Assembly (NCBI GenBank): GCA_946221765.1 | Contig: CAMIMK010000189.1 | Span: forward strand, 1-6,215 | Origin: an uncultured Rhodovulum sp. | GTDB taxonomy: Bacteria > Pseudomonadota > Alphaproteobacteria > Rhodobacterales > Rhodobacteraceae | Length of the DNA: 6,215 nucleotides | Direction of reading: 5' to 3' | Part shown: piece after piece, positions 1-5,313 of the stretch | Layout: each line of letters opens with the position of its first letter | How positions within the stretch are numbered: position 1 is the stretch's first letter | The notes under the pieces: generated by a model | Seen by the model: only the letters and a program-made list of their open reading frames with translations | Told to the model about the DNA's origin: nothing | Database searches by the model: none | Made by a program: the position numbers and the translations under genes

Positions 1-305
1 CCGCGCTCGCCCGGGTGATCCTCAAGGACGCCCCGGTCCTCGTCCTCGACGAGGCGACGAGCGCGCTCGACAGCGAGGTCGAGGCGGCGATCCAGGACAC
101 GCTCGACACGGTGATGGAGGGCAAGACGGTGATCGCCATCGCCCACCGCCTGTCCACCATCGCGCGGATGGACCGGATCGTGGTGCTCGACGGCGGGCGG
201 ATCGCCGAGGAGGGCACCCATGCCGAACTCCTCGCCCGCCACGGCCTCTACGCCCGCTTCTGGGACCGCCAGTCCGGCGGCTTCATCAACCTCGCGGCGG
301 AGTGA
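1..305 (+). CDS. ABC transporter ATP-binding protein/permease, C-terminal fragment
   Basis: This is the 3' end of an ABC transporter gene; the reading frame is already open at base 3 and the 5' part lies outside the window. The visible protein starts within the segment after the ABC signature (ALAR), then shows Walker B and D-loop (VLVLDEATSALD, about bases 36-71) and the switch histidine in AHRLST (His codon 144-146). It continues with the usual terminal block VVLDGG-RIAEEGTHAELL and ends at TGA 303-305. These motifs place it in the nucleotide-binding domain of an exporter-type (MsbA/multidrug-like) ABC protein, which couples ATP hydrolysis at the inner membrane to substrate efflux or flipping. 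The end of the domain, with a tail FWDRQSGGF, fits a fused membrane-plus-ATPase half-transporter, but the membrane part is not visible, so fusion and substrate are inference. The GTG at base 15 lies inside the domain and is not a real start. The gene converges on pyruvate kinase. Confidence 0.93.
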   Translation, partial: ALARVILKDAPVLVLDEATSALDSEVEAAIQDTLDTVMEGKTVIAIAHRLSTIARMDRIVVLDGGRIAEEGTHAELLARHGLYARFWDRQSGGFINLAAE

Positions 306-536
306 GCGGGGCGGATCGGGGGTGAAAGGCAGGCCGGAGGCTCCGGTGGCGCCCGCTCCGACCCGAGGGGCGCGTCGGCCCGCGCGGCTGTGGCCGGACC
401 CAGAAGCGGACCCCGAAGCAATGGGCCCAGACCGCTGCCTATGATCACGCCCGCCCCCTGTCCAGGGCGGGCGTGACGGATTGTCCGGCGGCCAGGGTGA
501 AGAGACAGGAAAGGCCCGTCCCTGCCCCCGCCAGCC
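306..536. other. Convergent intergenic region without a recognised gene
   Basis: This 231-base gap separates the convergent ends of the ABC gene and pyruvate kinase. Apart from the 445-476 hairpin it contains a small inverted repeat, CCGGAG/CTCCGG, at 334-346. The reading frames that cross it resemble no protein family and continue as shadows of the flanking genes. I see no promoter or RNA gene. Confidence 0.5.
445..476. terminator. Hairpin between convergent genes, probable bidirectional terminator
   Basis: Bases 445-456 (TCACGCCCGCCC) are perfectly complementary to 465-476 (GGGCGGGCGTGA), a 12-bp G+C-rich stem with an 8-base loop. It lies between the stop of the ABC gene (305) and the stop of the minus-strand pyruvate kinase (537), where a shared terminator would be expected. 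Neither strand has a run of T after the stem, so it is not a canonical intrinsic terminator. It could instead act as an mRNA 3'-end stabiliser or work with Rho. The stem is seen directly; the role is inferred. Confidence 0.5.
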
Positions 537-1994
537 TCAGTCTTCCGCGCCACCCTCGAAGATCGCGCGTTCGTTGCAGACGGCGACCCGGAGAATGTTC
601 GTCGAGCCCGCGACCCCGAAGGGAATGCCCGCCGTCACCACGATGCGGTCTTCCTCGGCAGCGAAACCATGCTCGCGGGCGACGCGGGCGGCGCTGACCA
701 CGGCCATCTTGAAGCGGTCGACCTCGGGTACGACGGCGCAATGCAATCCCCAGGACAGCGTCAGCCGCCGGGCGGTGCCAACCAACGGGGTCAGCGCGAT
801 GATCGGCACCCGCGGCCGCTCGCGCGCCGCGAGGAGCGCGGTGGTGCCCGAGTGGCTGAAGCAGCAGATCGCCTTGACCTTGGTAGTCTCGGCCACCTCA
901 CGCGCCGCAACGGTGATCGCCTCCGACACGCCCTGCCGGCCGGTGGTGCGCTGGGCCTCGATCACCTGCCGGTACGGCTCGTTGGTCTCGACCGATTCGG
1001 CGACCGAATTCATCGTGGTGACAGCCTCGATCGGATAGTCGCCCGCGGCGCTCTCGGCCGAGAGCATCACCGCATCGGCGCCTTCGTAGATCGCCGTCGC
1101 CACATCCGAGACCTCGGCGCGCGTCGGCACCGGCGAGGCGATCATGCTCTCCATCATCTGGGTCGCGACGATGACCGGCTTGCCAGCGGCCCGGCAGGCG
1201 CGGGTCAGGCGCTTCTGGATCGGGGGGACCGAATGGACGGGCAGCTCGACCCCGAGATCGCCCCGGGCGACCATGATGCCGTCCGCGGCGTCGAGGATCT
1301 CCTGGAAGGAATTGACCGCCGTCGGCTTCTCGATCTTGGCGAGGATCGCCGCGCGGCCGTCCGCCAGCTCGCGCGCCTCGTAGACGTCACTTGCCCGCTG
1401 CACGAAGGACAGCGCCAGCCAGTCGACCCCGAGCCGGCAGGCGAATTCCAGATCCTTCTTGTCCTTCGCCGACAGCGCCGCCAGCGGCAGCACCACGTCG
1501 GGCACGTTCACGCCCTTGCGGTCGGAAATCTCGCCCCCGACCACGACCTCGCAGGCCGCGTGGTTGATCGAGCACTCCTTCACGAGCAGGCGGATCTTGC
1601 CATCGTTGACGAGCAGCGACGAGCCCGGCACCAGCGCCGCGAAGATCTCGGGATGCGGCAGGCAGACCCGGGTGACATCGCCCGGCGTGGTGTCGAGGTC
1701 GAAGCGGAACTGCGCCCCCTCGACCAGCGTCGCCGTGCGCTCCGCAAAGGTCCCGCAGCGGAGCTTCGGGCCCTGAAGGTCGGCGAGGATGCAGATCGGC
1801 CGCCCCACGTCGCCCTCGACCTTGCGGACGAGCGCATGGCGCCGGGCGATGTCGTCATGCGTGCCGTGGCTCATGTTGAGGCGGAACACGTCCGCCCCTG
1901 CCAGATAGAGCGACCGGATGATTTCAAAGGTGTCGGATGCCGGGCCGAGCGTCGCAACGATCTTGACGTTGCGCTGGCGGCGAAGGTGATTCAT
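537..1994 (-). CDS. pyk: Pyruvate kinase
   Basis: A complete 485-residue pyruvate kinase, normal length for the bacterial enzyme. It transfers phosphate from phosphoenolpyruvate to ADP, giving pyruvate and ATP in the cytoplasm, and is normally a tetramer. The protein opens with KIVATLGPAS (11-20), then the active-site strand FRLNMSHG (37-44; Arg38, Asn40, Ser42) and ADLQGPKLR (71-79), which leads into the B domain. The catalytic signature ILAKIEKP has Lys220 and the metal ligand Glu222; VARGDLGVELP (242-252) supplies Asp246. PVIVATQMMESM (273-284) and ADAVMLSAESAAG (306-318) complete the barrel. The C-terminal regulatory domain ends with VTAGIPFGVAGSTN (453-466). No expected active-site residue is missing. 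The ATG at 1994-1992 is supported by a GGGGGAG ribosome site (2010-2004) nine bases upstream and by a start a few residues before the first conserved strand. The gene is divergent from the amidohydrolase gene and convergent with the ABC gene, so it is probably transcribed alone. The sequence does not decide between PykA- and PykF-type allosteric control. Confidence 0.98.
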   Translation of the reverse strand: MNHLRRQRNVKIVATLGPASDTFEIIRSLYLAGADVFRLNMSHGTHDDIARRHALVRKVEGDVGRPICILADLQGPKLRCGTFAERTATLVEGAQFRFDLDTTPGDVTRVCLPHPEIFAALVPGSSLLVNDGKIRLLVKECSINHAACEVVVGGEISDRKGVNVPDVVLPLAALSAKDKKDLEFACRLGVDWLALSFVQRASDVYEARELADGRAAILAKIEKPTAVNSFQEILDAADGIMVARGDLGVELPVHSVPPIQKRLTRACRAAGKPVIVATQMMESMIASPVPTRAEVSDVATAIYEGADAVMLSAESAAGDYPIEAVTTMNSVAESVETNEPYRQVIEAQRTTGRQGVSEAITVAAREVAETTKVKAICCFSHSGTTALLAARERPRVPIIALTPLVGTARRLTLSWGLHCAVVPEVDRFKMAVVSAARVAREHGFAAEEDRIVVTAGIPFGVAGSTNILRVAVCNERAIFEGGAED

Positions 1995-2003
1995 GGACTA
2001 AAG

Positions 2004-2010
2004 CTCCCCC
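2004..2010 (-). promoter_or_regulatory. Ribosome binding site of pyk
   Basis: On the minus strand, bases 2010 to 2004 read GGGGGAG, nine bases before the ATG that starts at 1994. It is a strong purine-rich Shine-Dalgarno-like match and supports that start codon. Confidence 0.65.
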
Positions 2011-2013
2011 GTG

Positions 2014-2065
2014 TTCGGTTTTGCTTATATCGTCCCGCAGAACGAACGAAACGAAAAAAACCGAA
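2014..2065. repeat. 9-bp inverted repeat flanking the pyk -10 candidate
   Basis: TTCGGTTTT at 2014-2022 and its exact reverse complement AAAACCGAA at 2057-2065 flank a 34-base interval that includes the candidate pyk -10 box. The arm centres are 43 bases apart, close to four helical turns. This spacing would suit a pair of operator half-sites bound on the same face of the DNA. The right arm lies in a run with repeated CGAA units (at 2043, 2047, 2052 and 2062). The repeat is seen directly; its use as an operator is inferred. Confidence 0.4.
2024..2029 (-). promoter_or_regulatory. Candidate -10 box of the pyk promoter
   Basis: On the minus strand, bases 2029 to 2024 read TATAAG, five of six matches to the sigma-70 -10 consensus, in an A/T-rich patch of an otherwise G+C-rich window. 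Transcription would begin near 2017 and leave a short leader of about 23 bases that holds the ribosome site. No good -35 box is found at the usual spacing (minus-strand TTTCGT or GTTTCG at about 2046-2052). The promoter may therefore be weak or activator-dependent, or this assignment may be wrong. Confidence 0.35.
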
Positions 2066-2072
2066 AGACTAC

Positions 2073-2101
2073 GGGACCGTGGCACCGGTGCATCTGGTCC
2101 C
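2073..2101. promoter_or_regulatory. Nested palindrome upstream of the amidohydrolase gene
   Basis: A perfect 10-base palindrome, GCACCGGTGC (2082-2091), sits inside a second dyad of GGGACC (2073-2078) and GGTCCC (2096-2101). The spacers are 3 and 4 bases, so both dyads share nearly the same centre. It lies 45 to 73 bases before the start of the plus-strand operon. It could be an operator for a dimeric regulator, or a hairpin in a leader RNA if transcription starts upstream of it. There is no evidence here for which regulator would bind. Confidence 0.4.
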
Positions 2102-2145
2102 CGCGCGCAGCGTTGCCATAAGGTGGCGGGAATGGAAGGGCCGAG

Positions 2146-2922
2146 ATGACGATGAACGACGGCGCGATCTTCGAAATCATCGACGGACGGGGCGACACGC
2201 CCGTCCTTCTGCTCTGCGATCACGCCACCAACATCGTGCCATCCGACGTGGGCGGCGGGCATCTCGGGATCTCGGATGCCGAGATGGCCCGCCACATCGC
2301 CTATGACATCGGCGCCCGCGGCCTGACCCTCGCCCTTGCCGAGCGCCTCGGCGCCCCGGCGGTCCTCAGCCGCTTCTCGCGCCTCGTCATCGACCCCAAC
2401 CGCGGCGAGGACGACCCGACCCTGGTGATGCGGCTCTATGACGGCACCATCGTGCCCGAGAACCGCCGGATCACCGCCGAGGAGGTCGCGCGCCGGATCC
2501 GCACCTATCACCGTCCCTACCATGCCGCGGTGACGGCCGCGATCGACGCGATGCTCGCCCGCGGGGTGACGCCGGTCCTCGTCGCGGTGCATTCCTATAC
2601 GCCGCAGCTGCGCGGGCGCGGGCTCCGGCCCTGGCATGTGGGGATCCTCTGGCACCACGACGGCCGGCTGGCGCGGCCGCTCCTCGCCCGGCTGCGGGCG
2701 GAGCCGGACCTCTGCATCGGCGACAACGAGCCTTATTCCGGCCAGCTGGAGGGCGACAGCATGAGCCGGCACGGCACCGGGCGCGGGCTGGCCCATGCGC
2801 TGATCGAGATGCGCCACGACCTCATCGCCGACCCGGCCGCGCAGGAGGCCTGGGCCGACCGCCTGGCGCCGATGCTGCAGGAGGCGGCCGCGCAGGCCCT
2901 GACCGAGGAGAGCCCCCGATGA
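2146..2922 (+). CDS. N-formylglutamate amidohydrolase family protein (HutG-like)
   Basis: A complete 258-residue protein of the N-formylglutamate amidohydrolase family (Pfam PF05013). Characterised members hydrolyse N-formyl-L-glutamate to formate and glutamate, the last step of one histidine degradation route. Family landmarks run in order: LLLCDHATN (21-29), SRLVIDPNRGEDD (78-90), YHRPYH (121-126), VAVHSYTP (147-153), GDNEPYSG (192-199), the RHG segment (208-210) and EMRHDL (221-226). The His, Asp and Glu residues in these motifs are the likely metal and catalytic residues, inferred from the family. No signal peptide or membrane segment is visible, so it should be cytoplasmic. The ATG at 2146 has a GGAAGG ribosome site (2134-2139) six bases upstream; a second ATG two codons later is possible. 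Its stop overlaps the next gene's start (ATGA), so the two are translationally coupled. No hutH, hutU or hutI lies in view, so the true substrate may be another N-acylated amino acid. The hut symbol is therefore withheld. Confidence 0.9.
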   Translation: MTMNDGAIFEIIDGRGDTPVLLLCDHATNIVPSDVGGGHLGISDAEMARHIAYDIGARGLTLALAERLGAPAVLSRFSRLVIDPNRGEDDPTLVMRLYDGTIVPENRRITAEEVARRIRTYHRPYHAAVTAAIDAMLARGVTPVLVAVHSYTPQLRGRGLRPWHVGILWHHDGRLARPLLARLRAEPDLCIGDNEPYSGQLEGDSMSRHGTGRGLAHALIEMRHDLIADPAAQEAWADRLAPMLQEAAAQALTEESPR

Positions 2923-3248
2923 CCGAGCCAACCCCGACCCGCGCGGATGCGATCGACGCCGCCACCCGCACCGAACTGGAGGCCGCCGCCTTCCGCGCTC
3001 TGCGCGACCATCTCGCCGCCCGGAGCGACGTGCAGAACATCGACCTGATGAATCTGGCCGGCTTCTGCCGGAACTGCCTCAGCCGCTGGTACCAGGAGGC
3101 GGCCGAGGCCCGCGGCCTGACACTCGACAAGGCCGCGGCGCGGGAGATCGTCTACGGCATGCCCTACGCGGATTGGGTCGCCCGTCACCAGACCGAAGCC
3201 GCCCCGGGTGCCCTGGAGAGCTTCCGGGCGGGCCATCCGGCCGACTGA
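2919..3248 (+). CDS. DUF1244 family protein of unknown function
   Basis: A complete 109-residue protein of the DUF1244 family (Pfam PF06844, SMc04008-like), a family of short proteins with no established biochemical role. The diagnostic core is VQNIDLMNLAGFCRNC (38-53) followed by LSRWY (54-58), with a CxxC pair at Cys50 and Cys53. A second family block is AREIVYGMPYADW (74-86). The Cys pair could bind a metal or form a disulfide, but that is inference. There is no signal peptide or membrane segment, so it is probably cytoplasmic. The N-terminal 15 or so residues and the tail after Gln91 look variable. The start ATG (2919-2921) overlaps the TGA of the amidohydrolase gene, so both proteins should come from one mRNA. 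This coupling is the best clue that they serve the same process. Confidence 0.92.
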   Translation: MTEPTPTRADAIDAATRTELEAAAFRALRDHLAARSDVQNIDLMNLAGFCRNCLSRWYQEAAEARGLTLDKAAAREIVYGMPYADWVARHQTEAAPGALESFRAGHPAD

Positions 3249-3393
3249 CCGGACGGACCGCCCGGCGCCGCAGGATTAACCATCGCACGCGCTCCCGGCC
3301 CGCTGGGCGCGAGTTCTTCTTGCAGCGCAACATAACCTGTATATGAGTCGGGTCTGGACTGGGCCGCGGGGTGGGCCTGCCTCGGGAGTTGGG
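3249..3393. promoter_or_regulatory. Gap with a candidate promoter for the acyltransferase pair
   Basis: The gap between the DUF1244 gene and the acyltransferase pair has a short A/T-rich stretch at about 3311-3346 in otherwise G+C-rich sequence. TATATG at 3340-3345 resembles a -10 box; TTCTTG (3317-3322) is 17 bases upstream but is a poor -35 match, and TTGCAG (3320-3325) is a better match at a short 14-base spacing. Transcription would begin near 3352, which fits translation from 3394 and excludes an ATG at 3343. CGGCGCCG (3263-3270) is a short palindrome, but no convincing terminator for the upstream pair is visible. Confidence 0.3.
3384..3388 (+). promoter_or_regulatory. Ribosome binding site that sets the first acyltransferase start
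   Basis: GGGAG lies five bases before the ATG at 3394. The in-frame upstream ATG at 3343 has no such site and would add 17 residues unlike the family (Gly/Pro/Arg-rich). The tandem paralogue also begins directly at M-R-H-R, so 3394 is preferred. Confidence 0.6.
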
Positions 3394-5313
3394 ATGCGGC
3401 ATCGCCGGGAGATCGATGGCCTGCGGGCGGTGGCCGTCGTTCCGGTCATCCTGTTCCATGCTGGCCTCAGCCGCTTTTCCGGCGGCTTCGTCGGCGTCGA
3501 TGTCTTCTTCGTGATTTCCGGCTTCCTGATCACCGGGCTGATGCTCGAGGAGCACGCGCAGGGCAGCTTCTCAATCGCGCGGTTCTACGAGCGCCGGGCG
3601 CGGCGGATCCTGCCCGCCCTCTACCTCGTGCTGATCGCCTGCCTGCCGCTTGCCGCCTTCCTGATGCTGCCCTCCGAATTCGAGAGCTTCGGCCGCAATC
3701 TCGCCGCCGTCATCGTCTTCGCCTCGAACATCCGCTATTTCCTGACCGCCGACTATTTCGCCCAGCCCGGCGCCTTCGACCCCCTGCTGCACACCTGGAG
3801 CCTCGCGGTCGAGGAACAGCATTATCTGCTGTTCCCGGTGCTGCTGATGCTGCTCTGGCGGGGCGGGCCGCGCCGGGTGCTGATGGGCACGGCACTGCTC
3901 ACGCTGGCGAGCTTTGTCGCGGCCGAATACGCCTGGCCGCGCTGGCCGATGGCGAATTTCTTCCTGCTGCCGACCCGGCTCTGGGAACTCGGGGTCGGGG
4001 CGCTCGCCGCCATCGCGCTCCACGGGCGGGCGCCGCGGTTTCCCCGGGCCCTCGCCGAGGCGGGTGCGGCCGGGGGGCTGCTGCTGATCGCCGCGGCGGT
4101 GCTCTTCTTCGACGAATCGACCCCCTTTCCCAGCCGCTATGCGCTGGTCCCGACGCTCGGGGCCGTGGCGGTGCTCGTCTTCGCGAGTCCCGCCACCCTC
4201 GCCGGGCGCCTCCTCGGCCTGCGGCCGATGGTCGGGATCGGCCTTGTCAGCTACAGCGCCTATCTCTGGCACCAGCCGCTCTTCGCCTTCGCCCGGCTGT
4301 CGAGCGAATTCGGCCCGTCGCGGGGGCTGATGCTCGGGCTCTGCCTCGTCACCTTCGGCCTCGCCTGGCTCAGCTGGCGCTTCGTCGAACGCCCCTTCCG
4401 CGACCGCCGCGCCATTGCCACGCCCCGGGTCTGGCAGGCGGCGGCGGTGGCGAGCCTTGCGCTGCTCGTCGCGGGCGGGCTGTTGCCGCGGCTGCTGGCG
4501 CCCACCGCCAGCACGCCCGCGCTCCTCGCCCAGTTCGACGTGCCGATCGACGCGCGCAACGCCTATGTCGCGACCGAATTCGAGGCGCGCGAGGCGCGTG
4601 GCTATGCCGATGACGGCCGCCCGAAGGCGCTGATCCTCGGGGACAGCCACGCGAAGGACTTCTACAATGTCGTGCGCGAGGCCGGCGCCTTCGCCGGCTA
4701 CGACCTCGCCACCGGCTATGTCTCGACCCGCTGCCAGGTCTATCTCGGCCCCGACCTCGAGGCCCTGGTCGGCGAGGCGGACACGCTCTACTGCACCGAG
4801 AGGGCCGGCACCGCCCGGGTGCTCGACCGGATCCGGCAGGCCGATGTCCTCGTCATCGTCGCCAACTGGAAGCCCTGGGCCTCGGCGCGCCTGCGCGACA
4901 CGCTGGCGGCCTTCGATCTCCGGCCGACTCAGCAGGTCATCATCGTCGGGCCGAAGAGCTTCCGCGCCCCCAACCTGCGCCTGCTGCGCCACGCCGATCC
5001 GGCAACCTTCCCGGGCATGCGCGTGGAGCAGACCGCGCAGCTGCGCGCCGCCGTCGAGGGGATCCGGGCGGGTGCGCCGGAGGGGCGTCTCGTCGACATC
5101 GAGGCGCTGGCCTGCGCCCCGGACTGGACCTGCCCGGCCTTCACCCCCGCGGGCGAGCTCATCTCGCATGACGGATCGCACCTGACCCGCGCCGGCGCCC
5201 GTTATCTCGGGCCGATCCTCTTCGCCGATCCGCTTCTCGCCCCCTACGGCCCCGACCGCACCGCCGATGCACGCCCGGCCCCGGTACCGGCTGCGGACTC
5301 CGCACGGCCGTGA
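3394..5313 (+). CDS. Acyltransferase-3/SGNH fusion protein (OafA/OafB type), copy 1
   Basis: A complete 639-residue inner-membrane protein. The N-terminal ~340 residues form an acyltransferase-3 domain with about ten hydrophobic segments; the C-terminal part (about 400-620) is a periplasmic SGNH hydrolase-like domain. Acyltransferase landmarks are EIDGLRA (6-12), the likely essential His in LFHA (His22), GGFVGVDVFFVISGF (30-44), RFYERRARRILPAL (63-76) and HTWSLAVEEQ (133-142). A last membrane segment (about 349-365) leads to the outer domain. Its SGNH motifs are GDSH (416-419, nucleophile Ser418) and DGSH (593-596, Asp593 and His596). Cys447, Cys467, Cys574 and Cys580 in this domain could form periplasmic disulfides. 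Characterised relatives move acyl, usually acetyl, groups from a cytoplasmic donor onto surface polysaccharides such as O-antigen or exopolysaccharide; the acceptor here is unknown. The start at 3394 is chosen over 3343 for the ribosome site and family N-terminus. Its TGA overlaps the start of a paralogue. Confidence 0.93.
   Translation: MRHRREIDGLRAVAVVPVILFHAGLSRFSGGFVGVDVFFVISGFLITGLMLEEHAQGSFSIARFYERRARRILPALYLVLIACLPLAAFLMLPSEFESFGRNLAAVIVFASNIRYFLTADYFAQPGAFDPLLHTWSLAVEEQHYLLFPVLLMLLWRGGPRRVLMGTALLTLASFVAAEYAWPRWPMANFFLLPTRLWELGVGALAAIALHGRAPRFPRALAEAGAAGGLLLIAAAVLFFDESTPFPSRYALVPTLGAVAVLVFASPATLAGRLLGLRPMVGIGLVSYSAYLWHQPLFAFARLSSEFGPSRGLMLGLCLVTFGLAWLSWRFVERPFRDRRAIATPRVWQAAAVASLALLVAGGLLPRLLAPTASTPALLAQFDVPIDARNAYVATEFEAREARGYADDGRPKALILGDSHAKDFYNVVREAGAFAGYDLATGYVSTRCQVYLGPDLEALVGEADTLYCTERAGTARVLDRIRQADVLVIVANWKPWASARLRDTLAAFDLRPTQQVIIVGPKSFRAPNLRLLRHADPATFPGMRVEQTAQLRAAVEGIRAGAPEGRLVDIEALACAPDWTCPAFTPAGELISHDGSHLTRAGARYLGPILFADPLLAPYGPDRTADARPAPVPAADSARP
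4247..4284 (+). repeat. 38-base exact direct repeat, copy 1
   Basis: These 38 bases, from TCAGCTACAGCG to AGCCGCTCTTC, recur exactly at 6178-6215. They encode most of the conserved acyltransferase block SYSAYLWHQPLF. The match stops upstream at 4246 (G against A). All third positions agree, including the same TAT tyrosine codon. Confidence 0.9.

Noticed and set aside
220..741. Several short frames on both strands across the end of the ABC gene, the convergent gap and the end of pyk
   Set aside because: All are Pro/Arg/Ala-rich, overlap established genes in other frames and lack family similarity or translation signals.
2041..2067. Recurring CGAA units (2043, 2047, 2052, 2062) considered as a tandem repeat or iteron array
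   Set aside because: Spacing is irregular (4, 5 and 10 bases) and the run is short. It is better viewed as a purine-rich promoter stretch that holds one arm of the inverted repeat.
669..2306. A 545-codon plus-strand open frame antisense to pyruvate kinase and running into the amidohydrolase gene
   Set aside because: It overlaps a convincing pyruvate kinase on the opposite strand, crosses the divergent control region and has a low-complexity Arg/Asp/His/Leu-rich composition typical of a shadow frame in G+C-rich DNA. It shows no family motif.
1924..2931. A 335-codon minus-strand open frame over the amidohydrolase gene and the pyk promoter
   Set aside because: It overlaps the start of pyk and the whole amidohydrolase gene, shows no recognisable motif and has no ribosome site of note.
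3249..3310. Possible terminator after the DUF1244 gene
   Set aside because: Only an 8-base palindrome (3263-3270) and a 4-bp stem (GCCC/GGGC near 3298-3308) are present, with no T-run. This is too weak to call.
3571..5181. A 536-codon minus-strand open frame antisense to the first acyltransferase
   Set aside because: Its composition (Arg, Gly, Glu, Ala, Gln, Pro) is what the complement of G+C-biased codons for a membrane protein gives. The plus strand encodes clear family motifs throughout.
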